From the NCBI GenBank assembly GCA_951640165.1, contig OX621253.1:33301969-33365968 (forward strand): a DNA stretch of 64,000 nt, in the 5' to 3' direction. Both the position numbers and the translations under genes were made by a program. This document shows, piece by piece, positions 1-9,669 of the stretch (its first letter is position 1; every line of letters starts with the position of its first letter). Origin of the DNA: Pseudoips prasinana (taxonomy: Eukaryota > Arthropoda > Insecta > Lepidoptera > Nolidae). The notes below the pieces were generated by a model that did not search any database, was not told the DNA's origin, and was given only the letters and a program-made list of their open reading frames with translations.

Positions 1-1115
1 ACATTCACAACCAAATACACAAGCTGGAAAAAGAACGACTTTACTCGCATCGTATTACGAATGTTTACGATATTGTTTACTCAATTTATAACACGAGTAC
101 TTTTAAACACGAGTGGTGCCCATAGCTTTCATTACGGAAAATCAGTCTTATAATTAAAAAATTAAATATTTTCATAATTCATAAACTTAATAACCAAATA
201 ATTTAAAAGTATTCCATACCTACAATATATTATCAGTATTATATCCATAATTATTTTAAGTGCATTCGTTTTATGTCACGAATTTGTCTCCATTTTTAAG
301 AAACACTATTCATATATTTATACTTTAAGTATAAAAGTATATAATTTATAGAATCAAAATCAACAAATGTTGCAGTAACTAATATTAAAAGTCACAAAAA
401 TATGATACCAACAACAATATGACAAACTCACGACTGCATACCAAGAGATGCATTAAATATACTAAAAATATTAATATAAGGCCTTTGTCCAGCAGTGGAC
501 GTCTTTCGGCTGATATGATGATGATGACTAAAAATATTTAAGACGTTCCGCCAACAACGCTACACTAGAAGTAACATATGAAGTCCTAATAATTATTTCC
601 AGTCAAGAAATGATGTCTGAAAACTTGTGACTATCCACGTAAGGCTCATCAGCCTTCACAACATGATCAAATTCCAAGCCTTCCTCTTGAAATTTGATTA
701 AATACTACATGAGAAAACAATTGAATGCCGATGGCGTTATGAAGTTGTCAGCGTAGTTAGTCTCTCCTTGCGCCTCTATATAATCAGCATGATGCCTTTA
801 TGTTACAATAGTATTACTAAAACAGCTACCCAAATACCCGCATACATTAACAATAATTTTGTACGAGGGTCGGAATATGAAAACAGCAATAGTGTACTAC
901 ATGCCTTCCAATTACTTCCACGTTCTACGCTAGATTAAACTTGTTTGGATCTTTCTAACTGGAATTAATTTTGTTAAAATATAGGTATATCTGTATACTC
1001 CTGTATAATAGGCTAGCTACAAACGTCTGACCAACTCGTATGGAAAAGTAACTGAGATGGTAAGCCCAGGTGTTAGATTGTTTTTGGCTTCTGACTACCT
1101 AAATAAATTAATATC
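1..1115. other. AT-rich non-coding DNA with one LINE scrap
   Basis: No open frame of note and no recognisable exon. The only element I can name is a scrap at about 481-531 reading GTCCAGCAGTGGACGTC and then a short GATGAT run. This is the 3' end of the LINE seen better at 4.6 kb. The rest is AT-rich sequence without an internal repeat. Confidence 0.5.
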
Positions 1116-1116
1116 T

Positions 1117-1310
1117 TGGGACTACTAAAACCCTGCCATCGGGTAGCAAACTAAGCAGAGCCTATACTTTGGCAATCAGACTACTGATAAACATACTTTT
1201 ATATTTATAAATATATAGATATTATAGCTAAATTACAGCCAAACTCAGAACTAATAATTGAGCTCATCACGGGAAGATTTGTCCTAAGTGGGGATCGGAC
1301 CCATAATATC
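1117..1310 (-). mobile_element. old tRNA-type SINE remnant
   Basis: Read on the minus strand this has a degenerate tRNA-like head near 1285-1305 (GATCGGACCC is a decayed reversed B box). It continues to a tail containing the reversed form of GCCATCGGGTAGCAAACTAAG, the 3' module shared with the SINEs at 3.05, 6.55 and 39.9 kb. It is diverged and lacks a clean end. The 92-residue open frame starting at 1288 has no family features and is probably chance. Confidence 0.5.
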
Positions 1311-1629
1311 TAATTTAGTAATAGGGGACACTAGACCAATATTTTTAGAATGTTGTCAATATAACCAAGATATAGGGCATGACATGCTCTCGGGCATAGA
1401 GGCTAGTTTCTCAAGTGCCCTCAACCAACTAGACACCGAAAGAAATCTCAGTTTTACACTAAGTTGCTTCCCTTCAACGCGCCAGCGTCATACACATTAT
1501 ACAAAACTACAAATTGAGGGGTTTTGTATACCTCTATATCTGCTTAAAAATATTATTTACCAATAATCTTTTTAGGCAAATAACTCGTAAAAATTTCGAG
1601 GAGTTATCGACTTAATTAGCAAATTAAGC

Positions 1630-1685
1630 GACGATTCTAGGACTTGCTAACAGTAAGCGTACTGTTAACAAGTACTAGAATCGTC
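1630..1685. repeat. 26-bp inverted repeat (hairpin)
   Basis: The arms at 1630-1655 and 1660-1685 pair over 26 bases with two mismatches around a 4-base loop. The arm begins GACGATTCTAG. There are no flanking element ends I recognise, so it could be a small foldback element or the core of an unknown transcript. Confidence 0.85.
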
Positions 1686-1756
1686 ACCTGGCTTAGGCTA
1701 AAACAGTAATAACAATAACTAATGTTTGTCACATTATTGCACCCAAAAGTAATGAA

Positions 1757-1776
1757 TATTATTATTATTATTATTT
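1757..1776. repeat. (ATT)n microsatellite
   Basis: Six to seven uninterrupted ATT units. Such runs end several LINE and SINE copies in this window, but no element head is visible just upstream. Confidence 0.9.
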
Positions 1777-1779
1777 TAT

Positions 1780-2740
1780 TGCTTTATTTCTAATCTACTT
1801 ATCTACAGAGCGACTTCAGTAGCAGCCAAGAGTTAGGCAGTTGGCTACGACCCCGTAGATACCTATGAAAGAATGGAATGTATGCAAATGTGTACTCATC
1901 ATATTTGTGTATGATTAAAAACAAAATAAGTCACAATATATAAACGCTTTCCCTACGGTCGCCATTTTCCCTCCCCTTGAGGCAATGCGGTGACAATCAA
2001 CTCATTATCCTCGCTCAGTGCAAGCGTCGCCAAGTTTCCTCATTAGTGTCATTACGGTCATTATTGTGCCCTCAGAACAATTGTGCCCTTGACTTGCCTG
2101 CCAAGTATTTCGAGGATTTCTTTTTATTTTGCAGTAATTTTCATTTTTGATGAGTGTTGAAGGTAACATTCAAGAAAAAATTTAAGAAACCAATTAGCAA
2201 TTTAACCAAATTTAATTAGTTGCATCTGAGCACTATGTGTGAAACACGTGTCGGGTTACGGTATTTTGTGTGTGTGTGTGTTGTTTATATACTTCTTACT
2301 ATTCGTGCGAGTAGGACGGATGTTAAATGTATTTTTTTTTGTTTAAATTTGCAATTGAATCGAATACAAAATAACATATTTAAATGATGCTCGAAGCTAG
2401 GGCATATGAAAGTGTTTTTTTTCACACGTATGCATAGAAGGCAAACTAATCCCGGCAGTAGAAATTCCTCTTTAGTTACAGACTCTTTCCATCCTAAAAT
2501 GACGGCCACCCCGTTCAACCGGTAGGAAGAATTAACATAGTAGCACGCGTTCACACACAAAACTCACGCATTTATAATATCAGCGATAACACTAATATTA
2601 TAAATGCGAAACACACAAAGTATAAACTTTAAGTGAATTTACTGTGCTTATAGAGACGTCATAATAAATAAGTAGCTCTCAGCGCTCTACAAGTAATCAG
2701 CTATGTAAACACCTAGGTACGCGGTCATACTACAGATCAA
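1780..2740. other. unassigned AT-rich DNA with a GAAACACGTG motif
   Basis: No gene is supported. The motif GAAACACGTGTCGGGT lies at 2241-2256, just before a short (GT)n run. The same 16-mer with one change recurs at 59313-59328. A near-palindrome around 2574-2606 repeats TTTATAATAT...ATATTATAAATGCG, resembling Helitron 5' ends. Confidence 0.5.
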
Positions 2741-2752
2741 GATAGACAATGA

Positions 2753-2770
2753 AAGAGAGAGAGAGAGAGA
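2753..2770. repeat. (GA)n microsatellite
   Basis: Nine GA units in a row. Open frames that cross it on both strands (about 2730-2976) owe their length to this simple repeat and are not credible genes. Confidence 0.9.
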
Positions 2771-3024
2771 ATCGTATAACTTCTGAGCATCTCCGTGCCG
2801 TAAAATGTCGGTCTCGGTTTTTGTCGCTAAGCCAAGTCAAAGGTCTACTGGGTGGCTCACACTTCGCCAGATGTATATTCACGATTATAATATTTGCCCA
2901 AATTAACGCACATAACAAAGTAAAATTGGGAATAGCATTTAAATGCCATTATTTTATTTATTGTAAATACAGTTGATTAATCGCCCTTCTTTTGAAGTCG
3001 GTTAAAAGGTGAAAGTATAAAAAT

Positions 3025-3117
3025 AAAATATTAATATATTGGGACAACTACCACACTGCCATCTGATCCCAAACTAGGTAGAGCCCGTACTATGGCAATC
3101 AGACAACTCATAAACAT
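3025..3117 (-). mobile_element. 3' end of a tRNA-type SINE
   Basis: Read on the plus strand the sequence is ATATTGGGACAAC..., then CTGATCCCAAACTAG and GGCAATCAGACAACT. This matches, in the same order, the reversed 3' half of the SINEs at 6.5 and 39.9 kb. Only the tail survives; it abuts the LINE end that follows. Confidence 0.6.
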
Positions 3118-3480
3118 ACTTATACATACATACATAGACTCACGCCTGTTTCCCAGAGGGGTAGGCAGAGACAACGGATTTCCATTTGTCACGATCTTTG
3201 CACACGTCTTTTGCCTCAATTACTGTCATTATATTCTTCATACATGCTCGCCGGTTTAGGGTACTTCTGACCTGGCCTTTCTTGACAACGTCTCCGATTT
3301 GGTCAGAGAATGTTCGACGAGGTCTTCCCCTTCCGGTTGTTCCATTCACACAGGCCAGGTATACTTCTTTGGTCAATCGTCTTTCATTCATCCTTTCTAA
3401 ATGGCCAAACCATCTCAGCATTCCTTTTTCAATCTTTGTTACTACATCCTCTTTCACACCACAACGCTCTCTTACATACT
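3118..3480 (-). pseudogene. carboxy end of a LINE polyprotein (RWFGHLERM type)
   Basis: The minus-strand frame reads [20 protein letters not shown], then [14 protein letters not shown] and [17 protein letters not shown]. It ends [16 protein letters not shown] and a stop at about 3140. These motifs are known from the region downstream of the reverse transcriptase in a common class of insect non-LTR retrotransposons. The stop is followed by CAGGCGTGAGTC and a (TATG)n tail at 3119-3137. All upstream coding sequence is missing: it is truncated at about 3480, where SINE sequence begins. A frameshifted second copy is at 22.04-22.19 kb. I am confident of LINE origin, less so of the clade. Confidence 0.8.
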
Positions 3481-3482
3481 TA

Positions 3483-3565
3483 TATACTTACAAATATCTG
3501 ATCCCAAACCAGTCAGAGCCCGTACTCTGGCAACGAGACAACTGTATACTTATATATATATAATA
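3483..3565 (-). mobile_element. SINE 3'-end fragment
   Basis: CTGATCCCAAACCAGTCAGA followed by GGCAACGAGACAACTG repeats the tail module of the SINE at 3.03-3.12 kb. The two pieces bracket the LINE end at 3.12-3.48 kb, so the LINE may have inserted into, or next to, an existing SINE. Confidence 0.5.
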
Positions 3566-3604
3566 TAGATAAAGTAAACTCAGAAACAACAAATAATCGT
3601 GGTC

Positions 3605-3862
3605 GTTGACGGTAACCATAGCCTAGTTGATAGTGCTCGTGCCTACGAAGCTGGTGGTCCTGGGTTCGAATCCCGGTAAGTGCAAATATTTGTGTGATGA
3701 GCATGAACATTTGTTTCTGAGTCATGGATGTTTTCTATGTATGTAAGTATTTATCTATCTATATAAGTATGTATATCGTCGCCTGGTACCCATAGTACAA
3801 GCTTTGCTTAGTTTGGGGCTAGGATGATCTGTGTGTCATTGTCCCTAGATATTATAATTATT
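3605..3862 (+). mobile_element. SINE-B, complete tRNA-derived SINE
   Basis: The head is tRNA-like. An A-box-like TAGCCTAGTTGATAG lies near 3621 and a perfect B box GGTTCGAATCC near 3663. A tRNA-unrelated body follows (TGTGATGAGCATGAAC, GAGTCATGGATGTTTTC, GTATATCGTCGCCTGGTACC). It ends at an ATTATAATTATTT tail. Near-identical copies at 27.97, 33.37 and 46.2 kb, all on the plus strand, define the family. It should be transcribable by RNA polymerase III; a partner LINE is not identified. Confidence 0.85.
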
Positions 3863-3950
3863 TGTCCTAGGTGGGGTGCGAACCCATGACCACTGGCTTA
3901 TCAGTCAAGTCACTAACCCCAAGACAGTCAAGTTGTTACACCATTGAACT
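3863..3950 (-). mobile_element. tRNA-like SINE head fragment
   Basis: Immediately after SINE-B, the minus strand carries a tRNA-like segment with a B-box-like GGTTCGCACCC. It resembles the SINE at 33.65 kb. The body is not recognisable beyond about 3950. Confidence 0.45.
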
Positions 3951-4597
3951 TGAGACAACTGCCGCACGTAAGCAACTAATAACAGATGCAATTTATACAA
4001 CATGGCGCAGGTAGCCGCGTGTCACACGTGTAGCTCGAAGTAGGGGAGCCGAGGAGATAGTAGCAATATATTTTGGAAATTGATATTTGATGGCGGAAAA
4101 TTGCTTTAAAAACTATACGTTGTAGGTGTAGGGTATGTTATTGGAATGTAGAAAACGTATCTTGGTACATTTCTTCAAGAATGTGACAAATGGTGTATCG
4201 ATAAAGACTGCCTTTAAGATTAAGTTGAAAGTGCAAAGTTTTAGATTCACTACTGAATTTATAGTCACACGTAAAACAGTTTTATTAAAATCTATAACCA
4301 TGTACTCGTGATTGCATTTACATCAAGTTTGAACGAGTAAATATTTGAAAGGTCTCTAACAAAAGTTTAAAGGACAATAGCTTGTAATGCTATAGTTATA
4401 AAACCGTAGTTTACATGTATAATAATAAAATCGACTTTTTGTTTATAACAATATAGATTCTTTTTGAAAAAAGAGTTATTGAACTAACATAAATACTAAA
4501 TTTGATTGCACATGTGGTACCCTGGTGTTATGGGTTTGAGTCCCACACAGGTCAACTATTTGTGTGACATTTATAATTATTTAATATAAGTATATTA
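3951..4597. other. unassigned DNA with a weak SINE trace
   Basis: No gene is supported. A weak tRNA-like segment, GGGTTTGAGTCCCACACAGG at about 4528, followed by TATTTGTGTGAC, marks another decayed SINE on the plus strand. The rest is AT-rich. Confidence 0.4.
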
Positions 4598-4743
4598 AGG
4601 CCCACTACAAGATGGACCGATGATCTTGTGCGGGTCGCTGGAAATCGCTGGATGCGGATAGCGCAAGACCGGCAATTGTAGAGATCTTTGGGGGAGGCCT
4701 TTGTCCAGCAGTGGACGTCTTTCGGCTGATATGATGATGATGA
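4598..4743 (+). pseudogene. LINE 3' end, RTE-like (RWTDDLVRVAGNRWM)
   Basis: The plus-strand frame from 4611 reads RWTDDLVRVAGNRWMRIAQD, then RQL, an in-frame TAG where tryptophan is usual, and RSLGEAFVQQWTSFG with a stop. A short GATGATGATGA tail follows. This end is typical of RTE-type non-LTR retrotransposons in Lepidoptera. It lacks all catalytic domains. Shorter or more decayed relatives lie at 481, 11.96, 26.84, 29.47 (minus), 38.99 (minus), 48.5 and 62.9 kb (minus). Confidence 0.8.
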
Positions 4744-5240
4744 AGTATATTAAGTCTGGGTGAGCTTTGTGTCTGTGCATAGCGTTTTTTTTAAAAGCCC
4801 GCGCTATACATGGTTTTTTTAACTAAAAGATGTCTTTAATAAAAACTTTTATTCCAATACTTTCTTGCTATTGTTTATTTAAACAGACTACCGTTGGAAC
4901 AACAAGAAAGGCAATTAGAATATTAAACAAGATACATTTGAGTCAAACTGCCTGTCACCGTCTGTCAATCAAGTTCGTTCAGTATCATACGTTGGCGACG
5001 ATCCAGTTTCGATATTAATATATCGGAAGTTATTTCCGGACGGACGCCAATCACTCGTTGCCCACGCAACTGGATTTATTTACTACGCGAATTTCATGTA
5101 GCATTGTGCGGATATTTTTAGGGTTTCTCGTGAAACATATGAAATCAAACCAGGACATATCTGCTGCATCTAATATTGGAGATATAGAATAGAGTTATAA
5201 AAAAAATGAATGAATATAAAAATATTCATAAGTCGCAATA
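4744..5240. other. unassigned DNA
   Basis: No gene is supported. A 62-residue frame at 4830-5018 contains KAIRILNK, faintly like LINE carboxy ends, but the match is too short to call. Confidence 0.4.
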
Positions 5241-5345
5241 AATAATATCCTGGGACATTATTTACACACGGCCATCTGATCCCAAACTAAGCAGAGCTGA
5301 ACTGATCTTCTTCTTATCGTGTCGATGGTAAGCATTATATTTAAT
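5241..5345 (-). mobile_element. SINE-C tail fragment next to a 5S-SINE tail fragment
   Basis: ATATCCTGGGACATTATTTA and CTGATCCCAAACTAAGCAGA match the reversed tail of the SINE at 39.87 kb. The next bases, GATCTTCTTCTTATCGTGTC, match the reversed 3' end of the 5S-like SINE at 41.67 kb. Confidence 0.55.
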
Positions 5346-5354
5346 CTTCCCAAA

Positions 5355-5950
5355 ATTAGGCAACGCTGATCGCTTTGGCTGAAGCGTCAAACAAGTCCTG
5401 AAGGGAACAAGGGACTGGACAAGAGGGACAATCAGATAAATGTGTTAAACTTTGGGGTGACACGCCGCACTTGCAGATGTTTTGTGATGTGGGAATGTAA
5501 CCCCAATTGCATGTATTTTCTTTAGATCTACCAACCTGGGTACGTAGTCTATTAAGAGTCCTCCAGGTTGGCCATGGCAAATTATGTCCCGGAAGTAACT
5601 TTTCCTTTAGCGGGACAAACAGAGGAGGAGCAAATTTATCTCGCCATAAGGTTGCCCTCACTTTAGTGCATCGATCGTAGCCGTGGTAGTGGCCAACTTT
5701 TACGACTTTTCAATCGTTGGGGAGCTGGAGTAAAGTTATAAAGAGGGTGTTTTTTATCTGTCTCCTGCTTATACCTCTCAACACCACTAGCTAATTCCCT
5801 TCTATAAGCTTGGGGCGCGATTGCTGCCAGCGGATACAGTTTTTGAACTGGTGTGGGCTTAAACCATCCTGTGATGATCCGAGTCTCATTTAGAGTAACA
5901 TCCACTGATTTGACATGGGCAGATCGCCACCGAAAAGCAAGCATTTACCA
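5355..5950 (-). pseudogene. frameshifted LINE remnant with Cys-rich carboxy end
   Basis: Two minus-strand frames read in order. The first (5944 to 5663) has VDVTLNETRIITGWFKPTPV, KLYPLAAIAPQAYRRE and RLKSRKSW. The second (5661 to 5356) has TWRTLNRLRTQVGRSKENTC, NWGYIPTS and CKCGVSPQSLTHLSDCPSC. This order (LNRLRT-G linker, then a CxC...H...C putative zinc knuckle) is the usual region after the reverse transcriptase in many insect LINEs. The two frames are joined by a frameshift at about 5660-5690. The catalytic part is absent, so this is a dead 5'-truncated copy. Confidence 0.8.
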
Positions 5951-6210
5951 ATCACGCCAACCCGTTTTCGTTTACACGAATAAATATATTATTCGTCGTC
6001 TACGAACATAAATTTAAATTCTAAAAAGTCACTTCTACCGGGATATTGTTGAGTTTACTGACTAAGCACTTGCGCGACACGCCAAAATGCTAAACTTAAG
6101 AGCGCTCTAAGGAATGCAGGCAAGTATCTCTACTAGAATATTAATATATTACTTTATGGTGACTATACATATAATGTATAACAGCGTCAAGGATGTATAC
6201 GGTGAGCTTT
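5951..6210. other. unassigned DNA
   Basis: AT-rich, with no recognisable coding or repeat family. Confidence 0.4.
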
Positions 6211-6622
6211 GACAGGCCTGTGGTTGGCAAATGCTTGCTTTTCACGCCGGAGGTCGTGGGTTCAATTCCTACCCAAGACAGATATTTGGGTGCATGAACA
6301 TGTTTGTTTGTCCAGAGTCTGGGTGTAGTTATCTATATAAGTATGTATTTACAAAAGTAAATTATTTCTTACAAACCGTGTAGCTAAATATCTATATGTA
6401 CCTAGAAATAATTATAAATTAATTATATATTACTACGAACATGTTCTGACTTTTTACAAGCGCTTTTTTAAAGTCTACGTGAATAAAAACTTTTTGATTT
6501 TATTTTTATTTAAAGTAAGATGTAGTACGAGTATATCAGTTATCTGGTGTCCATAGTACAAGTTCTGCTTAGTTTGGGATCAGATGGCCGCGTGTAAATA
6601 ATGTCCCAGGATATTATTATTA
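6211..6622 (+). mobile_element. SINE-C split by a LINE tail
   Basis: The left part (6211-6360) has a tRNA-like head with CAGGCCTGTGGTTGGCAAAT and a B-box-like GGTTCAATTCC. The right part (6519-6622) has ATCAGTTATCTGGTGTCC, TTTGGGATCAGATGGCC and an ATTATTATTAT end. The intact relative at 39.87-40.13 kb shows the two parts should be contiguous. The insert at 6361-6511 is a LINE 3' tail flanked by AAAGTAA on both sides. Confidence 0.8.
6361..6511 (+). mobile_element. truncated LINE tail inserted in a SINE
   Basis: Shares TTTACAAGCGCTTTTTTAAA, GTCTACGTGAATAAAAAC and a T-rich, A-rich end with the tail of the LINE at 29.75-32.70 kb. It is 5'-truncated to about 150 bases. A 7-bp direct repeat AAAGTAA at 6354-6360 and 6512-6518 is the likely target duplication. 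Confidence 0.8.
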
Positions 6623-6763
6623 TAAAGTAAACCAATATTGAGGCATTTCTACAGCCGTGACCGTCTCGGTCTCACGTATATGTGAGAAAAGAAAACAATA
6701 TGAAATCCGTCAAATCAATATTTTGTTTTTATTTATCCGCCAAAAGTGAACTTATATTTAAAA

Positions 6764-7083
6764 CTAGCTGTGCCCGCGACTTCGTCCGCGTGTTAATTAG
6801 TTTATTTTGTTTTATTTTTGTTTTTTCAAAAATAAAAGACTTTTCTAAAATAAAAGTAGCCTAAGTTACTCCTTATTACATCAGCTACCTGCCAATAAAA
6901 GTCTCGTCAAAATCGGTCCAGCCATTTCAGAGATTAGCCGGAACAAACAGACAGACAGACAGACAAAAATTGTAAAAAATCTTATTTTGGAGTATGTACC
7001 GTATATATATTCATATACATGTAGTAAAAATCGGTTATTTCAATATTACAAACAGACACTTCAATTTTATTTATTTGTATAGA
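6764..7083 (-). mobile_element. non-autonomous Helitron with (CAGA)n
   Basis: On the minus strand it starts TCTATACAAATAAATAAAAT after an A. It ends with a GC hairpin (CGCGGACGAAGTCGCGG) and GCACAGCTAG before T. These are the Helitron signatures: TC start, hairpin near the 3' end, CTAG end, insertion between A and T. An internal (CAGA)n run at about 6948-6965 is typical of lepidopteran Helitron-linked microsatellites. There is no coding capacity. The 60-residue frame over its left edge is chance. Confidence 0.85.
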
Positions 7084-7139
7084 TAAGTGTTTTACAGATT
7101 GTTTTTATTTCAGTACTTAAAAGATACGATCGGAACCCC

Positions 7140-7366
7140 ATTACCAAACCTCCGATATCCATCCGGCCGTTTATCCGTCTGTCTGCCTGTCTGTTGGGCT
7201 ATAACTTCAAGAACCGTTGCCATGTCTAGTGGTTCATGACCATCGTGGATTCGATCCCATCCCATGACATATATTTGTGTGATGAGCACGATTGTTTGTT
7301 CAGTGTCTGGTTGTGATTTATCTATAATAATAATATGTTATCAGTCTGGTTGTCATAGTTCAGACT
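7140..7366 (+). mobile_element. decayed repeat and SINE remnant
   Basis: At 7140-7210 there is a run rich in ATCCGTCTGTCTGCCTGTCT, resembling a segment at 39.18-39.23 kb. From about 7218 a tRNA-like head follows with B box GATTCGATCCC. Then come ATTTGTGTGATGAGCACGAT and a short tail. It is a SINE of the same general class as those at 8.17 and 33.65 kb. Confidence 0.5.
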
Positions 7367-7367
7367 C

Positions 7368-7737
7368 TGCCTCGTTGGTCTAGCGGTAGCGTATTCACCG
7401 CAGTTAATGAGCTCCTGGGTTCAAATCCTGGGTCGGGCCAAAATATATTTTGGGACTTTTCTGTAAAAAGAAAAATTTCTCAGCATCAGTCCTATCTCCC
7501 AGTCTGGGAGTTGGCGGTATTATCCCCCGTGCCTCGGAGAGCACGTAAAGCCGTCGGTTCTGTGCCTGACCTCTTTCCGGTCGTGTCGCTAAGGCGTCCC
7601 ATCGGATCATGAGAGTGATGGAATAGAAAGTGCACCTGTGTTTGCGCACACACTTGAGCACTATAATATGTCCCGTGCAGATGGCCAATCTCTGTTGAGA
7701 CTGGCTGCCGTGGCCGAATTCGGCTAGGAGGACATTT
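7368..7737 (+). mobile_element. SINE-A, complete tRNA-derived SINE
   Basis: The tRNA-like head has A-box-like TGGTCTAGCGGTAGCG and B box GGTTCAAATCC. A long conserved body follows: GGGACTTTTCTGTAAAAAG, CTGGGAGTTGGCGGTATTAT, GTGCCTCGGAGAGCACGTAA, TCATGAGAGTGATGGAATAG, and a tail GCTGCCGTGGCCGAATTCGG. At about 370 bases it is the best full copy; others are at 22.8, 28.9 (minus), 34.1 (minus), 46.0, 54.3 (minus) and 60.5 kb. Open frames across these copies are shared repeat sequence, not genes. Confidence 0.85.
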
Positions 7738-8165
7738 TATTAGTTTGGGATCAGATAGAAGTGCGAGGCAGAGCCTGTTAGTTGTTCCAAGATATTTATT
7801 TTATTTATTTATTTATAGATATAATGTTAAACAATTATTATTATGTGTAGAAAGCCACCTGCGTGGCACATTATTTTAAGTACTTATGTATAAAAATACA
7901 TTATGTATGTAAGTATTAAATTCTAATTATTTACAAATTTCATTTCCTTAATCCTACCTATATACCTCCTTGTATTAATGGAGGGCCCATTGATTGTATG
8001 GGATTATAATGGTTGACAATTTCCCATTAATTGTTATTTAATTGCATTTTGTTCGTGGGGTGAAAGTAATTTATGTATTCAGATAAAGAGTTTCATTTGT
8101 TTAATTTTGTTAGGCAAGTAATTAAAAAGCGATTTTAATGAAAACGAAATACATTACTTTTATTG
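7738..8165. other. SINE tail trace and AT-rich DNA
   Basis: AGTTTGGGATCAGATAGAAG at about 7742 is a SINE 3' module fused to the end of SINE-A. The remainder is (TTTA)-rich DNA with no gene. Confidence 0.45.
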
Positions 8166-8358
8166 ATTGGCCTTTTGGCGTAGGAGTTAGTGGCCCTGAC
8201 TTCTGAGCTAGATTCCTTGGGTTCGGTTCCCATCCAGGACAAATCTTTTTGTGAAGAACATGATCATTTGTTCTGTATTGCGAAATATATAATAATGTTT
8301 TTGAGTTATCTGGTTTCCATGGTAGGTACAGGCTCTGACTAATTTGGGATCCGATATA
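8166..8358 (+). mobile_element. tRNA-derived SINE, diverged
   Basis: The tRNA-like head contains TAGGAGTTAGTGGCCCTGAC and B box GGTTCGGTTCC. It is followed by GAAGAACATGATCATTTGTT and a 3' module GTTATCTGGTTTCCATGG...TTTGGGATCCGAT shared with SINE-C. The minus-strand frame across it (8122-8391) is not a gene. Confidence 0.65.
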
Positions 8359-9382
8359 ATTTATTTGAATACATGAACTTTGAAAATGCACCGACTGTAT
8401 TCCAATTATAAAACGAGTTATATATGATGAAATTCATAAAAATCACGCTTAAAACTGAATCGAATAGCCTTTTATGTCAAAATGTAACTGTATTACATAT
8501 TTTAATTCAATTGCCAGCTACGGCTGCACAAACGCTACGCTTCAAAGTTATAATAATATCACAATTTTCAGTTAGACGATAATAAAAGAATGCCTTTAAT
8601 TAAACAGGTTGTATATTCCGCAATTCCGGATCACACCGCAAGTATTAACAAGATAATTATTCATAATAATATAAACATCATACTATAATTAAATAAGCAA
8701 CAAGTTAAATTAATCTAGCTCTAAAGATTTGTAAGGCATCGATTTCAATGGTACATTTGTTTATTGTATAAAGAAATATACCATGTTGTGGAAAGTTTCG
8801 GTATGTAACCTTTGAGGGATGTTCCTGTAGCATGCCCCCCCCCCCCCCGTGTTTACACGATAGGAATATTTTTTTTAATCATCAAACGCTTTTGATGTAA
8901 TATCAGTAATGATCTAGCTCTTCCCTATGAAAATCTAACACTACCATAATTCTGCGCAATTGGAGTATACTCAAAACCTTATCTGATTCAAGCCTTAAAT
9001 CTGCAGTTCCTAAACTGCCTTTTTTTAAATTTGTGTGTGCAATAATTCCTAGATCATAGCTTAAATTAGGACATTCTATTTGTAGTCCTAATCCCAACAC
9101 GCAAACACAGGATATTATAGAACGCCTGTATGACCCCAAACAGTAGTTTTACAACCATTTATTTCGGTCTCGTGACGCGGGTTATAAAATACTTACAGCT
9201 GAGTTCAATTAACTATTTGATGCAAAATTATTTGGCACTGGTGCAATGATTGGAGTATTATTGGAGCTTGTATTAATATGTATTATTTAATGATGGAAAT
9301 ATGTATGTCAAAAACGTTAGCGGTTACCACGAATATGAAGAAAAGAAAGAAAGGGCCGCGTACGATCCGAGCGGGATGGTAT
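8359..9382. other. AT-rich DNA with a 14-base C run
   Basis: No supported gene. A run of 14 C residues lies at 8835-8848. A 78-residue minus-strand frame at 8903-9139 has no recognisable motif. Confidence 0.45.
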
Positions 9383-9669
9383 ATAGCTGTGCCCCGCGGT
9401 TTTACCCGCGTTAAACTTTATAAATTGTCACAGCTCATCCCCCGTAGGTGATAGCGTGATAATATGTAGCCTATATGTCGACCCGACCTCTTCGTAATAT
9501 TCATACAAAATTTTAAGTAAATCCATGCAGTACTTTTTGAGTTTAGCCCGGACATACATACAGACAAACAGACACACAGATAAAAATTCTTAAAACGATA
9601 TTCTTGGCTTCGATATCGATTGCAGATCACGCCCGAAGTATCCTTTTTAAAAAATATTCAATGTATAGA
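9383..9669 (-). mobile_element. non-autonomous Helitron, family 1, with 5' deletion
   Basis: The minus-strand 3' end has the hairpin CGCGGGTAAAACCGCG and GGGCACAGCTAT, where the usual CTAG has one change. The body matches the family (GTAGGTGATAGCGTGATAAT, ACTTTTTGAGTTTAGCCCGG). About 28 bases near the 5' end are missing between two ATGTA repeats, so TGACTTTCCTACGATTTT is absent. The 70-residue frame inside it recurs in other copies as repeat sequence. Confidence 0.85.

Noticed and set aside
3040..3075. Minus-strand TGGCAGTGTGGTAGTTGTC resembles the seed and start of miR-34
   Set aside because: It lies in the 3' module of a SINE found repeatedly in the window, differs from miR-34 after about 12 bases and has no precursor hairpin.
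3607..3682. Possible genuine tRNA gene
   Set aside because: The A and B boxes are good but there is no acceptor-stem pairing, and the same head is followed by the same 180-base body in four copies, so it is a SINE.
9418..9630. Recurrent ~70-residue frame with CLSVCMSGLNSKSTAWIYLK, seen at 9.4, 57.4, 59.6 and 61.3 kb
   Set aside because: It is the internal sequence of the family-1 Helitron (the VCMSGLNSK stretch is the TCTGTATGTATGTCCGGGC repeat), with no start context and inconsistent ends.
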